64,000 bases of DNA from Culex pipiens pallens (taxonomy: Eukaryota; Arthropoda; Insecta; Diptera; Culicidae): positions 155,068,240-155,132,239 of the forward strand of contig NC_068939.1 of the NCBI RefSeq assembly GCF_016801865.2. Reading direction: 5' to 3'. Below are positions 35,426 to 46,919 of this stretch, in pieces. The notes beneath the pieces are model-generated. The model was not told the DNA's origin, made no database searches, and worked only from the letters and a program-made list of their open reading frames with translations. How positions within the stretch are numbered: position 1 is the first letter of the stretch; every line of letters begins with the position of its first letter. The translations under genes were made by a program, and so were the position numbers.

Positions 35426-36689
35426 TTTTTTTTTTATTCGGGAGGGTGGTCCAGCCGCACATCTTTGATGTTGAAACCTCTAAACTGGGCCCTCGTCCTG
35501 TCACGTCCGTCAGTAGTCTTGTCGTACATTACAACTTGAATCAGATCTGCCAATGAATTAGTACACTTCGACCAAATAAACACTGACGCTGTATGGACCT
35601 GACTCTAGAATAAATGCACAGTTGTGTGTTATTCATAAGTCCAAAATGTTCAATTATTCATTTAAGTCCAAATATTCATTTGCTAACTACTTTGGATTGA
35701 AAATCTAAACTTTAATCTAAAATCCTCTAAACTTAATGTTCAAAAGTAAACGTTCTTTTAACTGTTGTAGTCCTACTTCTATCAAAAAACAATAAAAATT
35801 TGTGAACTGATATACAAATAAGATAGAAATCACGATTTGAAAAAGAAATGACCATTTACGTCAAAAGATCCGTAGTTCCTCGATTCGCAACAATGGTCTA
35901 TACCAGGGATGCCACATGATTTTTTAAAATGTCTGTGAAAAAGTCTGTGTATGTCTGTGTCAAATAAATCAATTTACAGTCATAGAAATCTATCAAAAAT
36001 TGTGTTTTTAAGCATTTGAAGACTAACGAAATAAGTTTCGATTAATATTTTACCAAAATAACAATTCAATGAAGTTTTTAAAAAGTCTGTGTACCTCAAA
36101 AAATGTCTGACACGAGCTCAAATGTCTGTGAAACACAGACAAATCTGTGTATCTGGCATCCCTGGTCTATACAACCATAATCCGAAAACCGTTAGTTCAA
36201 CAGATCAACGAATTTTGTCCGATATCATTACATTATTGATTGATCGAGACTCTATGGACAATTTGACATAAAAGAATGCCTAGTATTCTACATCAATCAA
36301 AGTTTATTGACAGCATTACTCTAACTTAACAATTGCAACTAACTTTAATTCAAATAGAATTGGAAAGGATTCAGATTTATGATTAATGCTAATGCTAAGC
36401 AACTACACAAATGTACTATCCTGAAGTCTCAACCCAAAACCCACATTGTGATAGTGAAAAAGTCACAGAAGCAGCGGTGTCTTGTGCAATTGTGATATTT
36501 TCACTATCGGAGAACTACCTAGTTCACAAAGACAGCTTATCGGTCAACGCTTAAGTCCTGGGGCTGCAGCAAAGCGAGTTCTCGTAGCATGAAGTGGTGT
36601 CCATAGTGCTTATAAAAAAGAATGTATACCCAAATTTTAACAAATGCACTAGGATCAAATCATGCCCCTTGACTTTACAAGGCCCAGGG
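35426..36689 (-). mobile_element. non-coding retroposon, copy 2, with 23-bp duplication
   Basis: A perfect 23-bp direct repeat beginning GTATAAACACTCAGAGAG flanks the element at 35403-35425 and 36690-36712. The left edge is a T run next to ATTCGGGAGGG, so the element lies on the minus strand with a poly(A) tail. It is homologous to 7186-8400. It carries the 261-bp hAT-type element at 35904-36164, absent from copy 1. Without that insertion it is about 1.0 kb. It has no evident coding region. Confidence 0.85.
35904..36164. mobile_element. hAT-type MITE, 261 bp, 8-bp duplication
   Basis: The ends CAGGGATGCCA and TGGCATCCCTG are flanked by GTCTATAC at 35896-35903 and 36165-36172. An 8-bp duplication with CAGGG ends is characteristic of the hAT superfamily. 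Copy 1 of the host retroposon near 7811-7826 shows the empty site. The interior repeats TGTCTGTG and encodes no transposase. Confidence 0.88.
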
Positions 36690-36712
36690 GTATAAACACT
36701 CAGAGAGATATT

Positions 36713-37774
36713 ATTCCTAAAAGTAAACTTGACAATTCGTGAACGTTAAAACGTTGAACAATTGAAAAAAAAAAACATAAAGATTTAGTGCCAAGTTACG
36801 GTTTATTTTAAAAATGTTTTAAAAACGTGCAAGCCACAAGCTTCAAATTCATTTTTTTAAGATGGGGATAGTTACCACTCAGTTAACAGCAATTCCTCAC
36901 GAAAACAGCATGATTCGTAATTGAATTACGCAGCTTTTGGTACCCTAACATGTATAGGTCATTGCTTAAATTACAAAGTTATCGCAGTTTTAGTGAAAAA
37001 AGTCGATTTTTTCCCGTTTTCGTCATTTTTCCATTTTTGCGCGTGGCGCGTCCAAAAACTCAGTTTTTATTTTCCAAAAACCGTATCTCGGAATATTGAA
37101 AACATTACTTCACCATTTTTTAATATGTTATGTAAAATTTTCCGAGGAATCCAGTAAACATATTTTCAGACATAGGCTCTTTGGTCCCGAGACCTTCAAA
37201 AGAGCATTTTAAGTTTTCATTTGACCTTTTCAAATGTTAGGCTGGATATTTGAAACTTATAACTATTTTTCCTTAAAAGTCTATCTAATGCCCTTTCGTT
37301 TGCGCTCAAGACAGATAAAATCGGTTGAAATGGTGCGGAGTTATGATTTTTTGAAAAATGTGTTTTTGCAAAAATCGACGAAAATTGTCATTTTTCAGAC
37401 CACCCTAACACGGCGTAGGTCACCTTAATGGCCAAACAAAAAAATACGGGTCTAATTATTTCGGCCAAGGAACCCCCAGAAAAATGTTGTGCCCGATCGG
37501 AGAACTTTTTTTTTCGAATCATGCTGTTTTCGTGTTTAAACTTTTTGTGTCTCAAATTGCAAATTTTTCTAAATTATTGATTAACAGTTTGCTATGCCCT
37601 GCGGTCAAATCGGCTAAGGGTACGGTTTTTTGTTAACAAAAGTTGGTAGCCTTATAGTGTTACATTAAAATGCCTTCCCTAAAATTCAGAGATATTTGAT
37701 AAAATTACCATAGATATGAAACGCATGGAATTAACATGTTGGGTTATAAAATCTCATTATGAGTTTAAAAAACG
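36713..37774. other. unassigned, probably repetitive
   Basis: No gene is supported. The style (GTATCTCGGAATATTG, GGTCCCGAGACC) suggests an old mobile element, but no second copy is visible in the window. Confidence 0.35.
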
Positions 37775-38875
37775 TTACTTAACCCACCTTAAGGTGGTTG
37801 GTGCCTTCCTCTCATTCATGTTGTATTTTAGGTTGTGTTTACAAATTAATTTAAGAGTTTTTTTTATAATAATTGTTTTTACCAGAACAGCAATTTTCAA
37901 TTCTTTTTTTACCAACTCTTAGTAAACAATGTCTTATGAGCTGTATACTGCCGTTCTACGCAAAATTGTCCCATGTCATTTTTGGTAGATTCTGACTTTT
38001 TGACATTTTTAGGTTTAGTTTGACGTTTACTATTCGAAAAACACATAAAATCTAATACTTTGTTTGGAAACTCATTGAAAACAACACCAAGTCTGTTTGT
38101 CCCATCGTTGAACTTCTACGCAAAATTGTCCCACTAAATATTTTCTTTCACGAAATTATCAGTTTTACGACGTATTGTGTCTTGTTTACCTATTGTATAG
38201 CAAGAGGATTACTAAAAAGAGTGATAAACTGCTAACTGGCATGATTAGGGTCTTATGAGGTGAATAGGGACCCACGGGACAATTATGCGTAGAAACACAA
38301 AAAACGGACGACAAATTTCAATCGCGTTTTTCTCAGTTGCACATTTTGAACATGGGACAATTATGCGTAGAACGGCAGGATATTTCAGTAAAAAGTTCGT
38401 GTAAATCTTTGTCGAGACAAAATGATGTATTCAGCAACATAATTAATAGAGACTTTTTCCAGAAGAGACGCAGACACTGCTTAAGCAATGTGGCTGCGCG
38501 ACTCTCGCGCGTAAGCAAAAAGACCCGGCCTTTGAGGTTATGCAAAAATCACCTTTAATTGTAGCTACAAAAAAACTTTTTCATGACATAACTTTTAAAG
38601 TACTTCACTAAACAGAATAAAATTTAATAGGGTTTTAGGGGACCCCAAAACGAACAGAATAAGGCGGATCCGGCCAAAATCGGTTCAGCCAGTTCTAAGA
38701 TAATCGTGTGGAAAAAAATCATGTCTACACACATCCCCACAGACATTTGTTCAGAATTTGATTCTGAGTCGATAGGTATACCTAGGAGGTATATCTAGGA
38801 GGTGTATTTAAGAAGTTCATTTTTCGAGTGATTTTATAGCCTTGCCTCAGTGAGGTGAGGAAGGCAAAAATCCAT
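37775..38875. mobile_element. inverted-end DNA element carrying a nested MITE
   Basis: The left end GGTGCCTTCCTCTCATTCA and the right end GAGGTGAGGAAGGCAAAA are imperfect inverted repeats. Near the right end is ACATTTGTTCAGAATTTG and a duplicated GGTATACCTAGGAGG/GGTATATCTAGGAGG. The nested MITE at 37948-38378 lies inside. I believe this ending is common in culicine genomes, but cannot check the family name. Confidence 0.55.
37948..38378. mobile_element. 431-bp MITE with CTGCCGTTCTACGC ends
   Basis: The left end CTGCCGTTCTACGCAAAATT and the right end AATTATGCGTAGAACGGCAG are inverted. A second internal TTCTACGCAAAATTGTCCCA near 38112 and GGGACAATTATGCGTAGAA near 38277 give a layered palindrome. 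Non-coding. The duplication is unclear. Confidence 0.8.
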
Positions 38876-39559
38876 CATATATAGAACATCATAGAAAAGA
38901 AAATAGACAAAGCAAGATTTATAAAATAAATAAACATTTAACAAAAACAAAAACACTTAATTTAAACGCAAAGTGTTAAGGAGTCTAAGTTGATGCAGTC
39001 GAGTCTTTTTAGAGAGCGTAGCCGGAGTCGTTCAGAAAAACTGCTCACCTTTGAAGTCTCTTTATAAAAAACATTTTTTTTAATTTGTTCTGGAAAAATC
39101 ACTCATGATCCAATAATTCCAGAATAATGTTTCAACAGGGCGAAAACAGGCAAGAAAAAATCAAATTATCTCAACTGTAACTTTTGTTAGTGGTTTAATT
39201 ATTTTTATTTTGCGTTCTAATAAAAAAGAATATTTTTTAAGTTTTATGATGGATTTATGTCGGAAATTCAATAGTCTTTCCGGATACGTAAAAAAATAAA
39301 CAAATTCTAGTAAAATTTGATAGTTTATAACACTTGCAAGCATGCTTGCATGCATTTTCTGAATAAGGTACGCAGTTTATGACATCTGGAATCAGGAAAC
39401 AATCTGTTTAACTGTTTAACTTTTTTGTGCAAAATTCAGTTTCTTCCTGGTTCCCGATGCCATGAAGTTCACGTTAACGTTTTTTTTGCCTTTTTCTAAA
39501 TTCAAACCTGTGTAAAGGATAATTTATTATGCCTTTCAGGATGAAAACACGTGTCAACA
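38876..39559. other. AT-rich spacer
   Basis: No supported feature. Confidence 0.4.
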
Positions 39560-40500
39560 AGAATGATTAAATCAGTTCCCAATTAGTATATCGTTCCACC
39601 TGCACATGCCCAAAAACGTATCAAATCAATCTATGCCCCTGTAACAGGCAGCCCCGTTTATAAAATTCGATTGCATATTTTGCTCACCCACCGATAACAA
39701 AATTGAAATTACATTTTTTTTTTTTTTGCTACCCTTATCGAACCCCTAAACCCCGGTTCGACACACCCCTGAGTCGATTTCCGTCGCGCTCGTGGCAACA
39801 ACTGTGACCAATATATGTAGGGTACACCAATAGCAAATACGAATCCGTTTCAGGTTAGTTTTCTGCAACGCTAAATTTGAAAACTTTCGCCCTCGCGCTT
39901 TCTGCACGTGCATCAAGCAGGAAAAAGTGAACTGGTTCAGAACGAAGTGAAGGCAAAGCTACTTACAGGTGTAACATACATCAAACAACAACATAATTAA
40001 ATTTTCACAGCTCGTGACTCAACGGCGGAAAGTTGGGAAGTATTTTTTTTCCGTTTCCAACTTTACTTTATTTCGAGTGCACGCCAAACTCAAACTAGGA
40101 AAGCAGGGAAAAATCCGTGCCAGTATGGCTCTCAGAACAAGACACAACTTACTAAAGTAAGCCAACAAAAAAAAATAACGAAAAATCTTTCCCCCGCTTC
40201 TCTGTGGGGAACAAACCAGCAAACAAAACGTGCAACTTTTGCGCGGAACGAATTTAAAAGATGCACACGTGTTCTACTGTGGAAAAACTTTCTTTTTCGT
40301 TTCGGGAATTTTTGCAGCATTTTTCGCGATGTGCTTTCTGCTGTGGCTGGTTGAAATGCGAGCTCTGTGTCAGCTAGCCAGCCAGCAGTGGTCGTATTTT
40401 CGTTTGCTAACAAGTTTTTTTTTTTTCAGTTCAGACACGTCTCGCGAACTTGGAGAACTTGAAGTTGGTTGAAATGTGAAGTTGCAACCATGTTTGTATA
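39560..40500. other. GC-richer single-copy island
   Basis: No protein domain recognised. Overlapping frames run on both strands. Confidence 0.35.
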
Positions 40501-40872
40501 AGGTTGCAGATCATGTTTGAATTTTTTTTCAAGAGATTCTAGAGCTTGGCACGAAAATTGTACATGCTTTTGTTACAGTATTTTAAAAAAACAATTGATA
40601 CAATTTTTCAATTTTGAAAATTTTAGTGTTACATCTGGGAATGCAGACAGATATATGCCAGCAAAAAATTTCACATAAAAATTGTGTGAATATACATATT
40701 TTCATAATAAATTGAACTCTTTCGAAATAAATTTACGTAAAACTACACTACAAAATTTCCATTTATTTTTTTATTGATACTGTAACTCCTTTAAAAAAAA
40801 CTTAAAAAATCATTGAGAGGACGTGCAGATGACCAATAAAGCAATTTAACCAAAAGCATTTTATTCGCAGCT
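40501..40872. other. AT-rich sequence with possible MITE remnant
   Basis: TTACATCTGGGAATGC near 40628 resembles the internal start of the MITEs at 23194 and 23765 (TTACATCTGGGAAGG), but no inverted end could be found. Confidence 0.3.
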
Positions 40873-41514
40873 GTTTGTTGGCAAATCACCATAAATCCAG
40901 TGTCACAATAGGCATCCTTGACTGATAAAAAATAATAATTTGGATTGAATATAAAGTTTACTAACTACTTAGTATAAAAGTTTATATAACTCTGGAAATT
41001 CTATATAAAACTAATCTAAAATTAATTTTGCAAACTTTTAATTTATCTAAATGTCAATATATTACCATAGAGTTGCTAACTAAACATTTTGGAGTGGATA
41101 TAACAACGTTTTAGGGGTCTTTGTGTCGATAGAATTGATTATTCAATGGAATTTCGTACCAACCCGGAAAAACGTAGTCGGAAAATCTGCCGGCATCCGA
41201 ACCAGTCCACGATTTACAAGTCATCCTATGTGCCATCGGAAAGAGCATAAAATTTCCGAACTTTGATACCCAAACATCTAGGATTTCTATAAATCCCACG
41301 TTGTTAAATACCTGAGCAAGAAGCAAGTTTGATCCACGAGAACAAAAATTACAGAAAGTCTTCATTTTCCATTAATTTTTTGGATTTTTTGGCAGGTTGC
41401 TCAAGCGAAACCATAACAACATTTTTAACTTAGGTATTTGAAAACGTGGGTTTTATTGAAAACCAAGATGTAAGGTTCGGATGCCGACGGATTTTCCGAA
41501 TAAGTTATTCCGGG

Positions 41515-41575
<61 letters not shown>
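41515..41575. repeat. GT dinucleotide microsatellite
   Basis: About 30 GT units form the 3' tail of the minus-strand SINE. The array is uninterrupted and therefore probably length-variable. Confidence 0.95.
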
Positions 41576-41576
<1 letters not shown>

Positions 41577-42120
41577 TCCAAACCAATACCCGCTAACCGG
41601 TAGCGAAATTATGGGAAAGTATAATTTGTATCAGACTGTGTACATGCCGAATGCTGATACAGCTTATCTCAGTCCCGGGTATTAGGTGGTGACAGCCCTC
41701 GCGCTGCTTCCAACGACCCATTTCAGAATGACAGAGCTCCTTGCGGTCCAATTCCGAGGTCGCTGGGCATTGTTCGGCCCCGCCTAAACATAGAAGCAAG
41801 CATCTGAAGGAAACTCGATCTATATTTAGACTTCCAATCCTCTCAGGCAAATCAGGGATCAGCGCGTATTTAATATGAGAAGATAACATGTTTCAACACT
41901 ACGGATCAATGCTAGATTGTAAACCTTCTGATGGCCGACTGCTTAGCGTCCCAGACCACCAATCCAAAGGTGTGAGTTCGAATCCCACCTGATTTCATTT
42001 AAATTTTTATTCATATTCAAATTCCTGATTCCAAATTTCAAAGGTACCGATCAGGATTAGATCCCTAAACCTTCTGCTTGGGAGACAGAAGCCGTAACCA
42101 TTAAGCCACGGAGCCGGTTC
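41518..42120 (-). mobile_element. 603-bp SINE with convergent tRNA-like dimer and (CA)n tail
   Basis: A perfect 22-bp duplication (starting CCGAATAAGTTATTCC) at 41496-41517 and 42121-42142 bounds it. On the minus strand it starts with a tRNA-like unit (CGTGGCTTAATGG A-box region, anticodon loop CTCCCAA, i.e. Gly-CCC-like). A spacer of about 50 bp follows, then a second tRNA-like unit in the opposite direction (plus strand, about 41924-41995, B box AGTTCGAATCCC). A body of about 350 bp comes next, and the 3' end is a (CA)n tail, seen as (GT)n at 41518-41575. Its head is homologous to that of the SINE at 57895-58506, but the body is different. Confidence 0.85.
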
Positions 42121-42239
42121 CCGAATAAGTTATTCCGGGTTGGTACGAAATTCCAACGAAAAATCAATTCTATCGATACAAAGACCCCCAAAACGGTGTT
42201 ATATCCACTCCAAAATGTTTATTTAGAAACTATTTGGTA

Positions 42240-43169
42240 GGGGAAATATACCCTTTCTAATCAAACACCTATCTTCGTCATATGGAGAGTTTGATGCTCG
42301 ATTAAAGCTCCAAAAATACTATTTAGGCTGTAAACTACCCAGCAACAGCACCGCCTCGAGTAAGCACGCACATTTATGCCACTTACTGGCCAAAAAGATC
42401 AAATTTAATGCACTTTTGATCATAATTTCTATTTTGCGAGACCATTTCTCATCATTTTGGTGGCACACACATCCACACGCAAGATCAGAGGTTGACTGCT
42501 TAACGAAAGTCACCATCAATATCTTTTCACTTGCGCTAACGATTTCAAAGCGCTTAAGATATAAAATTGCTTCCAACTACCGGCTACATGTTCTTTTGAC
42601 CGTTACTTAGTCACTCACTTGAAAAATAATCCCGAAACATGTAAATAATTAGCAAGCGCCATCAAAAAAACAAACGCGCTAAGTCTTTTGACGTTTCAAT
42701 TTTGACCATCCATTCTAATCGAAGGCTGAAGAAAACCGAGGAGAAGCGAAGGCAAATAAAGAACAAAGGGTGGCCACCAACACCACCAGCAGCGCTTGTG
42801 GTGTTGCCAGGAAACTTTCTCTATAGATGCTACTTTTCGTGAGTGTTCGCTTAAAATTTCATCAATTTTGGCAGCACTAAGCAGACCCAAACGAGCGTTG
42901 GAAGAAAAAAAGAACTAAGCTGAAAATACAAAAATGGGCGTGGCCCAATACACACGACTGATTAGAATGCGTTTTGAAATATGTTTTTTAAATGCTTGTA
43001 AAAGGAATAGCATAACTTTTAATAAAAGTGAAAATAAACAGAAATGTTCACCAAAAGTTGCTCTACTCGTTGTTGTACTTGGTTTAACTGAATTTCAAGG
43101 AACACTCCAGATTATCCAGCATCATTTAAACAAGACCACTTATTAGGCTTAAAATGGGTTTATTTCCCC
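42240..43169. mobile_element. 930-bp Tc1/mariner-type element, TA-flanked, copy 1
   Basis: The ends GGGGAAATATACCC and GGGTTTATTTCCCC are inverted and flanked by TA. The other arm of the host fold-back element (near 41055) gives the unoccupied sequence, confirming a TA duplication. Internal sequence (TTCTAATCAAACACCTATC, GGTGGCCACCAACACCACCA) recurs at 60866-61592. No transposase frame was found, so it is non-autonomous. Confidence 0.75.
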
Positions 43170-43417
43170 TAATATATAAAAAATTAGATAAATTAAAAGT
43201 TTGCAAAATAAGTTTTCGATAAGTTTTTTTATACAATTTCCAGAGTTAAATAAACTTTTATACTAAGTAATTAGTAAACTTTATATTCAACCCAATTATT
43301 TGATTAATCAAGGATGCCTTTTTGGAGTTGTGACACTGGAATTATGGTGATTTGTCAACAAATAACTTTTTTGATTTTTTTTGATTTTTTATTTTTTTAC
43401 CTTTTTTGATTTTTGTA

Positions 43418-44190
43418 ATGGGTAATTCTCCGCCAACTCACACAGCAGTTGCCCCGACCTCTCTTCGATTTGCGTGAAACTTTGTCCTAAGAGGAAACTT
43501 TTGTCTCTGATCACGAATCCGAGGTCCGTTTTTTGATATCTCGTGACGGAGGGGCGTTACGACCCCTTTCATTTTTGAACATGCGAAAAAAGACATGTTT
43601 TTAAACAATTTGCAGCCTGAAAAGGTGATGAGATGAAAATTTGGTGTCAAATGGACTTTTATGTAAAACAAGCCTTACCCGACAAACTTCGTCTTGACGT
43701 ATAGTTTGTTTCGTTTATTCAGCCTCCTGTGATCAAAATTAGAGTTTGCGCAAATTTTCCCATACAATCTGCAGATGCTCCGGAATCGGTCCCAGAGTGG
43801 CCAAAGTTGTCACTCTTTAGCGTAAGAACCTTCCTTGGGCTTATACGAACCCAACGCAGCAAAGAGCGCTCCGATCCGACTTTCCGTTATCAACTGATGC
43901 GCGTTCGAACAAAACCGTCGAAATTTTTTATATATATAGATTGGACGCTTAAATTGATGGCTTAGTCAAAATTCCGAAAGAAACGTATTTTTCATCGAAA
44001 AAACACAACAAAAAATTTCAAAACTCTGCCAATTTCCGTTACTCATTTGTAAATTTTTTTTGGAACATGTCATTTTTTGTAACTTTGCAGGGTTATTTTT
44101 TTAGAGTGTAGCAATGTTTTTCCAAGTTGTAGAGTAGACAATAACAAAAATTTTGATCTATAAACATAAGGGGTTTGCTTTAAAACATTA
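43418..44190 (-). repeat. dispersed repeat D, copy 2, with insertion
   Basis: The sequence matches 19330-19895 in inverse orientation, from AATTCTCCGCCAACTCACAC to ATAAGGGGTTTGCTTT. It is interrupted at 43670-43941 by an unrelated segment that the other copies lack. Confidence 0.7.
43670..43941 (+). mobile_element. 272-bp insert with an RTE-like 3' end
   Basis: The segment starts CAAGCCTTACCCGACAAAC and ends TTTTTATATATATAGAT. It splits GTAAAA from TTGGACGC, which are adjacent in copy 1 of repeat D. A TATATATAGAT ending is familiar from RTE-type non-LTR elements; the assignment is from memory and uncertain. No flanking duplication is evident. Confidence 0.55.
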
Positions 44191-44338
44191 CGATTTTTTT
44201 TTTAATGTGGTGATTGCGAGAATTGGCAAAACATGTTATTGTTTATATTACAACAGCGAATTCGATTTCATGAACGCTTGTTCACGGTTTTGGGAACACA
44301 TTTTTCTCCGTGTAGGGATACAAAAACAATTTCATATC

Positions 44339-44427
44339 ACATTTGAAAGGGGCGGTTCTTAAACCCGTTTAAATGGGACGAAAGGCCGTAAGAGCAATGT
44401 CATTCACTCGTACCGCCCCTTTTAAAT
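44339..44427. mobile_element. short inverted-end MITE, about 89 bp
   Basis: ATTTGAAAGGGGCGGTTC is mirrored by GTACCGCCCCTTTTAAAT. There is no clear duplication. Confidence 0.5.
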
Positions 44428-44619
44428 GTTGCTCCAGATATAATATGTTCAACGATGAAATTTCTGTAAAATATCGTGGAACTTAGAAAAATAAGCCGTT
44501 GAGTGTAATTGAATCAGCCATAAAAAGAATGTCAATCTCTGGTATTTTAACTATTTTTGATCGATTTATTATGATACAAGTTTTGTTAAAAATTCAAAAC
44601 AATCTGATTTTCTATTTTC
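44428..44619. other. AT-rich spacer
   Basis: No supported feature. Confidence 0.4.
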
Positions 44620-46636
44620 TTAAGTTCGTATAGAGGATAGAGCGCATTTTCGTCCATAGAAATTCCGACTATCCAAAGAACATGTAAATCCATCAATCAA
44701 GTCCCATTTTCGTCTAAATGTCCAAATGACGTGACGTGAACTCCTTCTCCCTTCCTTGTGCCCTGTCGTGGCGACGGTAATCCACTCCGTCACAACGTGG
44801 ATCCCCCTTCCCAATAAGAAAAAAAAAAGAAACGATCTCTCTCCCTCCAATCATCCCATTAACCACCCCACTAATTCCAACATGCCAAAACACATGAAAC
44901 CAGAAAAAAAATCTCTGAAATACCGACTCTAGTTTTGGAGCAAACGAACGTGTATTTGTGTACCTTGTATTTTTCCTCTGATCTCCGTCTGGACGTCGTG
45001 TATCCAATCGCCTTTTCAGAACCGGCCAAACAGATTCATTCACTTGCTTCACAGCTCTAATACACCTTTCTACCAGGGGGAGAACACACACACGCACAAG
45101 CACCAGTCGTCGTAAATAACACACAAAAAACTACGATGCACTGACTGTCGAAACAACAGAACGAACGACGAAGCAGGCCGTGCGAACACACACACGCACG
45201 CACGTTCTCCTCTTCTCTTTTGTGTGTTGTGCTGCCGTAAATCTCTTTTATTATATTGTTGTGTATTCCTCTTTTTCGCTATCTTCCTTTGTTTCGTTCT
45301 TCTTGTTATTGCCTTTTGTTTTGTTTTCTTCCCGATTTATTTACTACACCTTTGATGTTAATTTCCTGGTGTGCTACCACCTTCCTTCGGTTTTCGCGAT
45401 TCCCTTGCGCGAATATCGCCGCAAAGCGAAACGTCAAACACTGTGCGCCCTCGGTATGCGTGTGTCGTAGGCCTACGCTCACTCACTCTTTCTCTCGCGA
45501 GCACAAAAATACCGTAACAGTGACACCTTTCTCCGAGTCGCTGCCGTGTACGGTCGTGTTTTTATTATTGACGACAGTACGGCCACCAAACGCGCCTTAC
45601 GATCAATGAAATCAAGGGGGGCAACCACCAACAATTACCCAAAGAAGGATGCACTCTCTCTTCCACTTCCAAAACAGACTCCACACACTCCCTAGGTTGA
45701 CTTCTTTTCCCTCTGACGACGGGCGCCACGACGGTGTGTCGGAACGGACGGATCTTCTTCGTGTCTTGTTCTCAGAAAACCACTAATACAGCGGCCGCGG
45801 ACCGTCTCTTTCTGCCACACGCGGAAATTCCTCCGAGATGGGGTCGTCGGGTGTCGCGTACACAAATCTCGTCAACTTTCGCCCTACTCGCACGCCCCTC
45901 GCGCTCTCATCTGTCACTTTCCATACAAAAAAAAAAGAAAACACACCCTCACGCAAGGGGTCTGCCACTCGCTTAGGTCAAACACCAAAACGCATTCCCA
46001 TTCGAGCTCGCCGCTAACTAGATCAACCGCAAAAGGTCAAACACAAAACCCGCTAATCAATCTGGCCCCCGAACGTCTTCATCCGCCGTCCTGCTCTAGC
46101 CACCGCCGTAGAAAAAACGGGAACCCCGAAACCGCGAAGAGAACAGAACACCGCGAACGAAACGACCGTGGAGACGCGTCCACACCCGTCAGCTGTTCCG
46201 AAGTGACTGACAGTAGCGCGCTCGGCGGAGCTGGGAATCGGGCCCCGACGGTCCGTTTGCTTCATTCCATTGCATTCACGAGGGTCCGTTCCGTCCGTCC
46301 GTAAACATTAAGGGAGGCCCCGGACAAGTGTGCGTGTGCAAATACACCTGACAGTGCACGGCTGTCAAAAGGGAAGGAAAGTTTTGAGTAGGCGTGAGGT
46401 TTTCAAGCGAGAAGTACAAGAGGATGGCGCTGACATCTGGTGGGATTGGGGTGGACTAAGTTTGAAAGTCGACGCGCGCGCATTGAAGAAACGTGTTTGT
46501 GCAAGTGCAACAGCAACGACTGTTTGCAACTGTTTGCGAAAATTCAACTTAAAGACATTTATCAAATCGCTGACGTTTGAAACTGTGACTTAATTTGTTT
46601 CGGTTCAGTCCTTTCCTAGGGGCTTGACACTCTCAA
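44620..46636. other. largest GC-rich island; possible promoter or untranslated exon
   Basis: This is the longest CpG-rich stretch of the window, at its richest from 45700 to 46320. It has CA runs near 45085 and 45187. TCAGTCACTTCGG read on the minus strand near 46206 resembles an arthropod TCAGT initiator. Frames of up to 136 codons overlap on both strands without a domain. A transcription start or 5' untranslated exon of a gene outside the window is plausible but unproven. Confidence 0.35.
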
Positions 46637-46763
46637 TGTACTAAAACCCCGATGGTTTGCCACCGATCGTTGTCAACACGACGAGCACGCACACTTTTAA
46701 ACTTTTGTCATAACCAAGTGGTACTAACTGAAATGTGTCAAACCACCTGGGTTTTAGTGTAAT
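46637..46763. mobile_element. 127-bp MITE with ACTAAAACCC ends
   Basis: GTACTAAAACCCCGATGGTT on the left is mirrored by CCTGGGTTTTAGTGTA on the right. TTTGCCAC and GTGTCAAA extend the pairing. Non-coding. Confidence 0.65.
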
Positions 46764-46919
46764 AATTAGTAAATTCATTCCATTACAGAAACTTTAAACA
46801 CTGGTTCTGAGAGTTTGTCTCTTAATCAAAGCAATGCAGGTAAATTACCGAAATCGAGTAATATTGTAAATCAAATTCAAATTATTCGCTCTACAGCATT
46901 GCCTTGACGTTCTCCATTG

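Larger units (their letters stand above)
40873..43362. mobile_element. fold-back element broken by two later insertions
   Basis: The left arm (40873-41320) is mirrored by pieces at 41434-41517, 42143-42239 and 43172-43362. Examples are GTGTCACAATAGGCATCCTT and its mirror near 43310, and TCGATAGAATTGATT and its mirror near 42165. The right arm is interrupted by the SINE at 41518-42120 and the TA-flanked element at 42240-43169. When these are removed the arm becomes continuous. Non-coding. Confidence 0.75.

Noticed and set aside
41593..41889. 98-codon minus-strand frame inside the SINE body
   Set aside because: It lies wholly in a polymerase III-type element. I could not relate it to a LINE protein.
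44714..45124. 136-codon minus-strand frame
   Set aside because: No domain or splice support; probably chance in GC-rich DNA.
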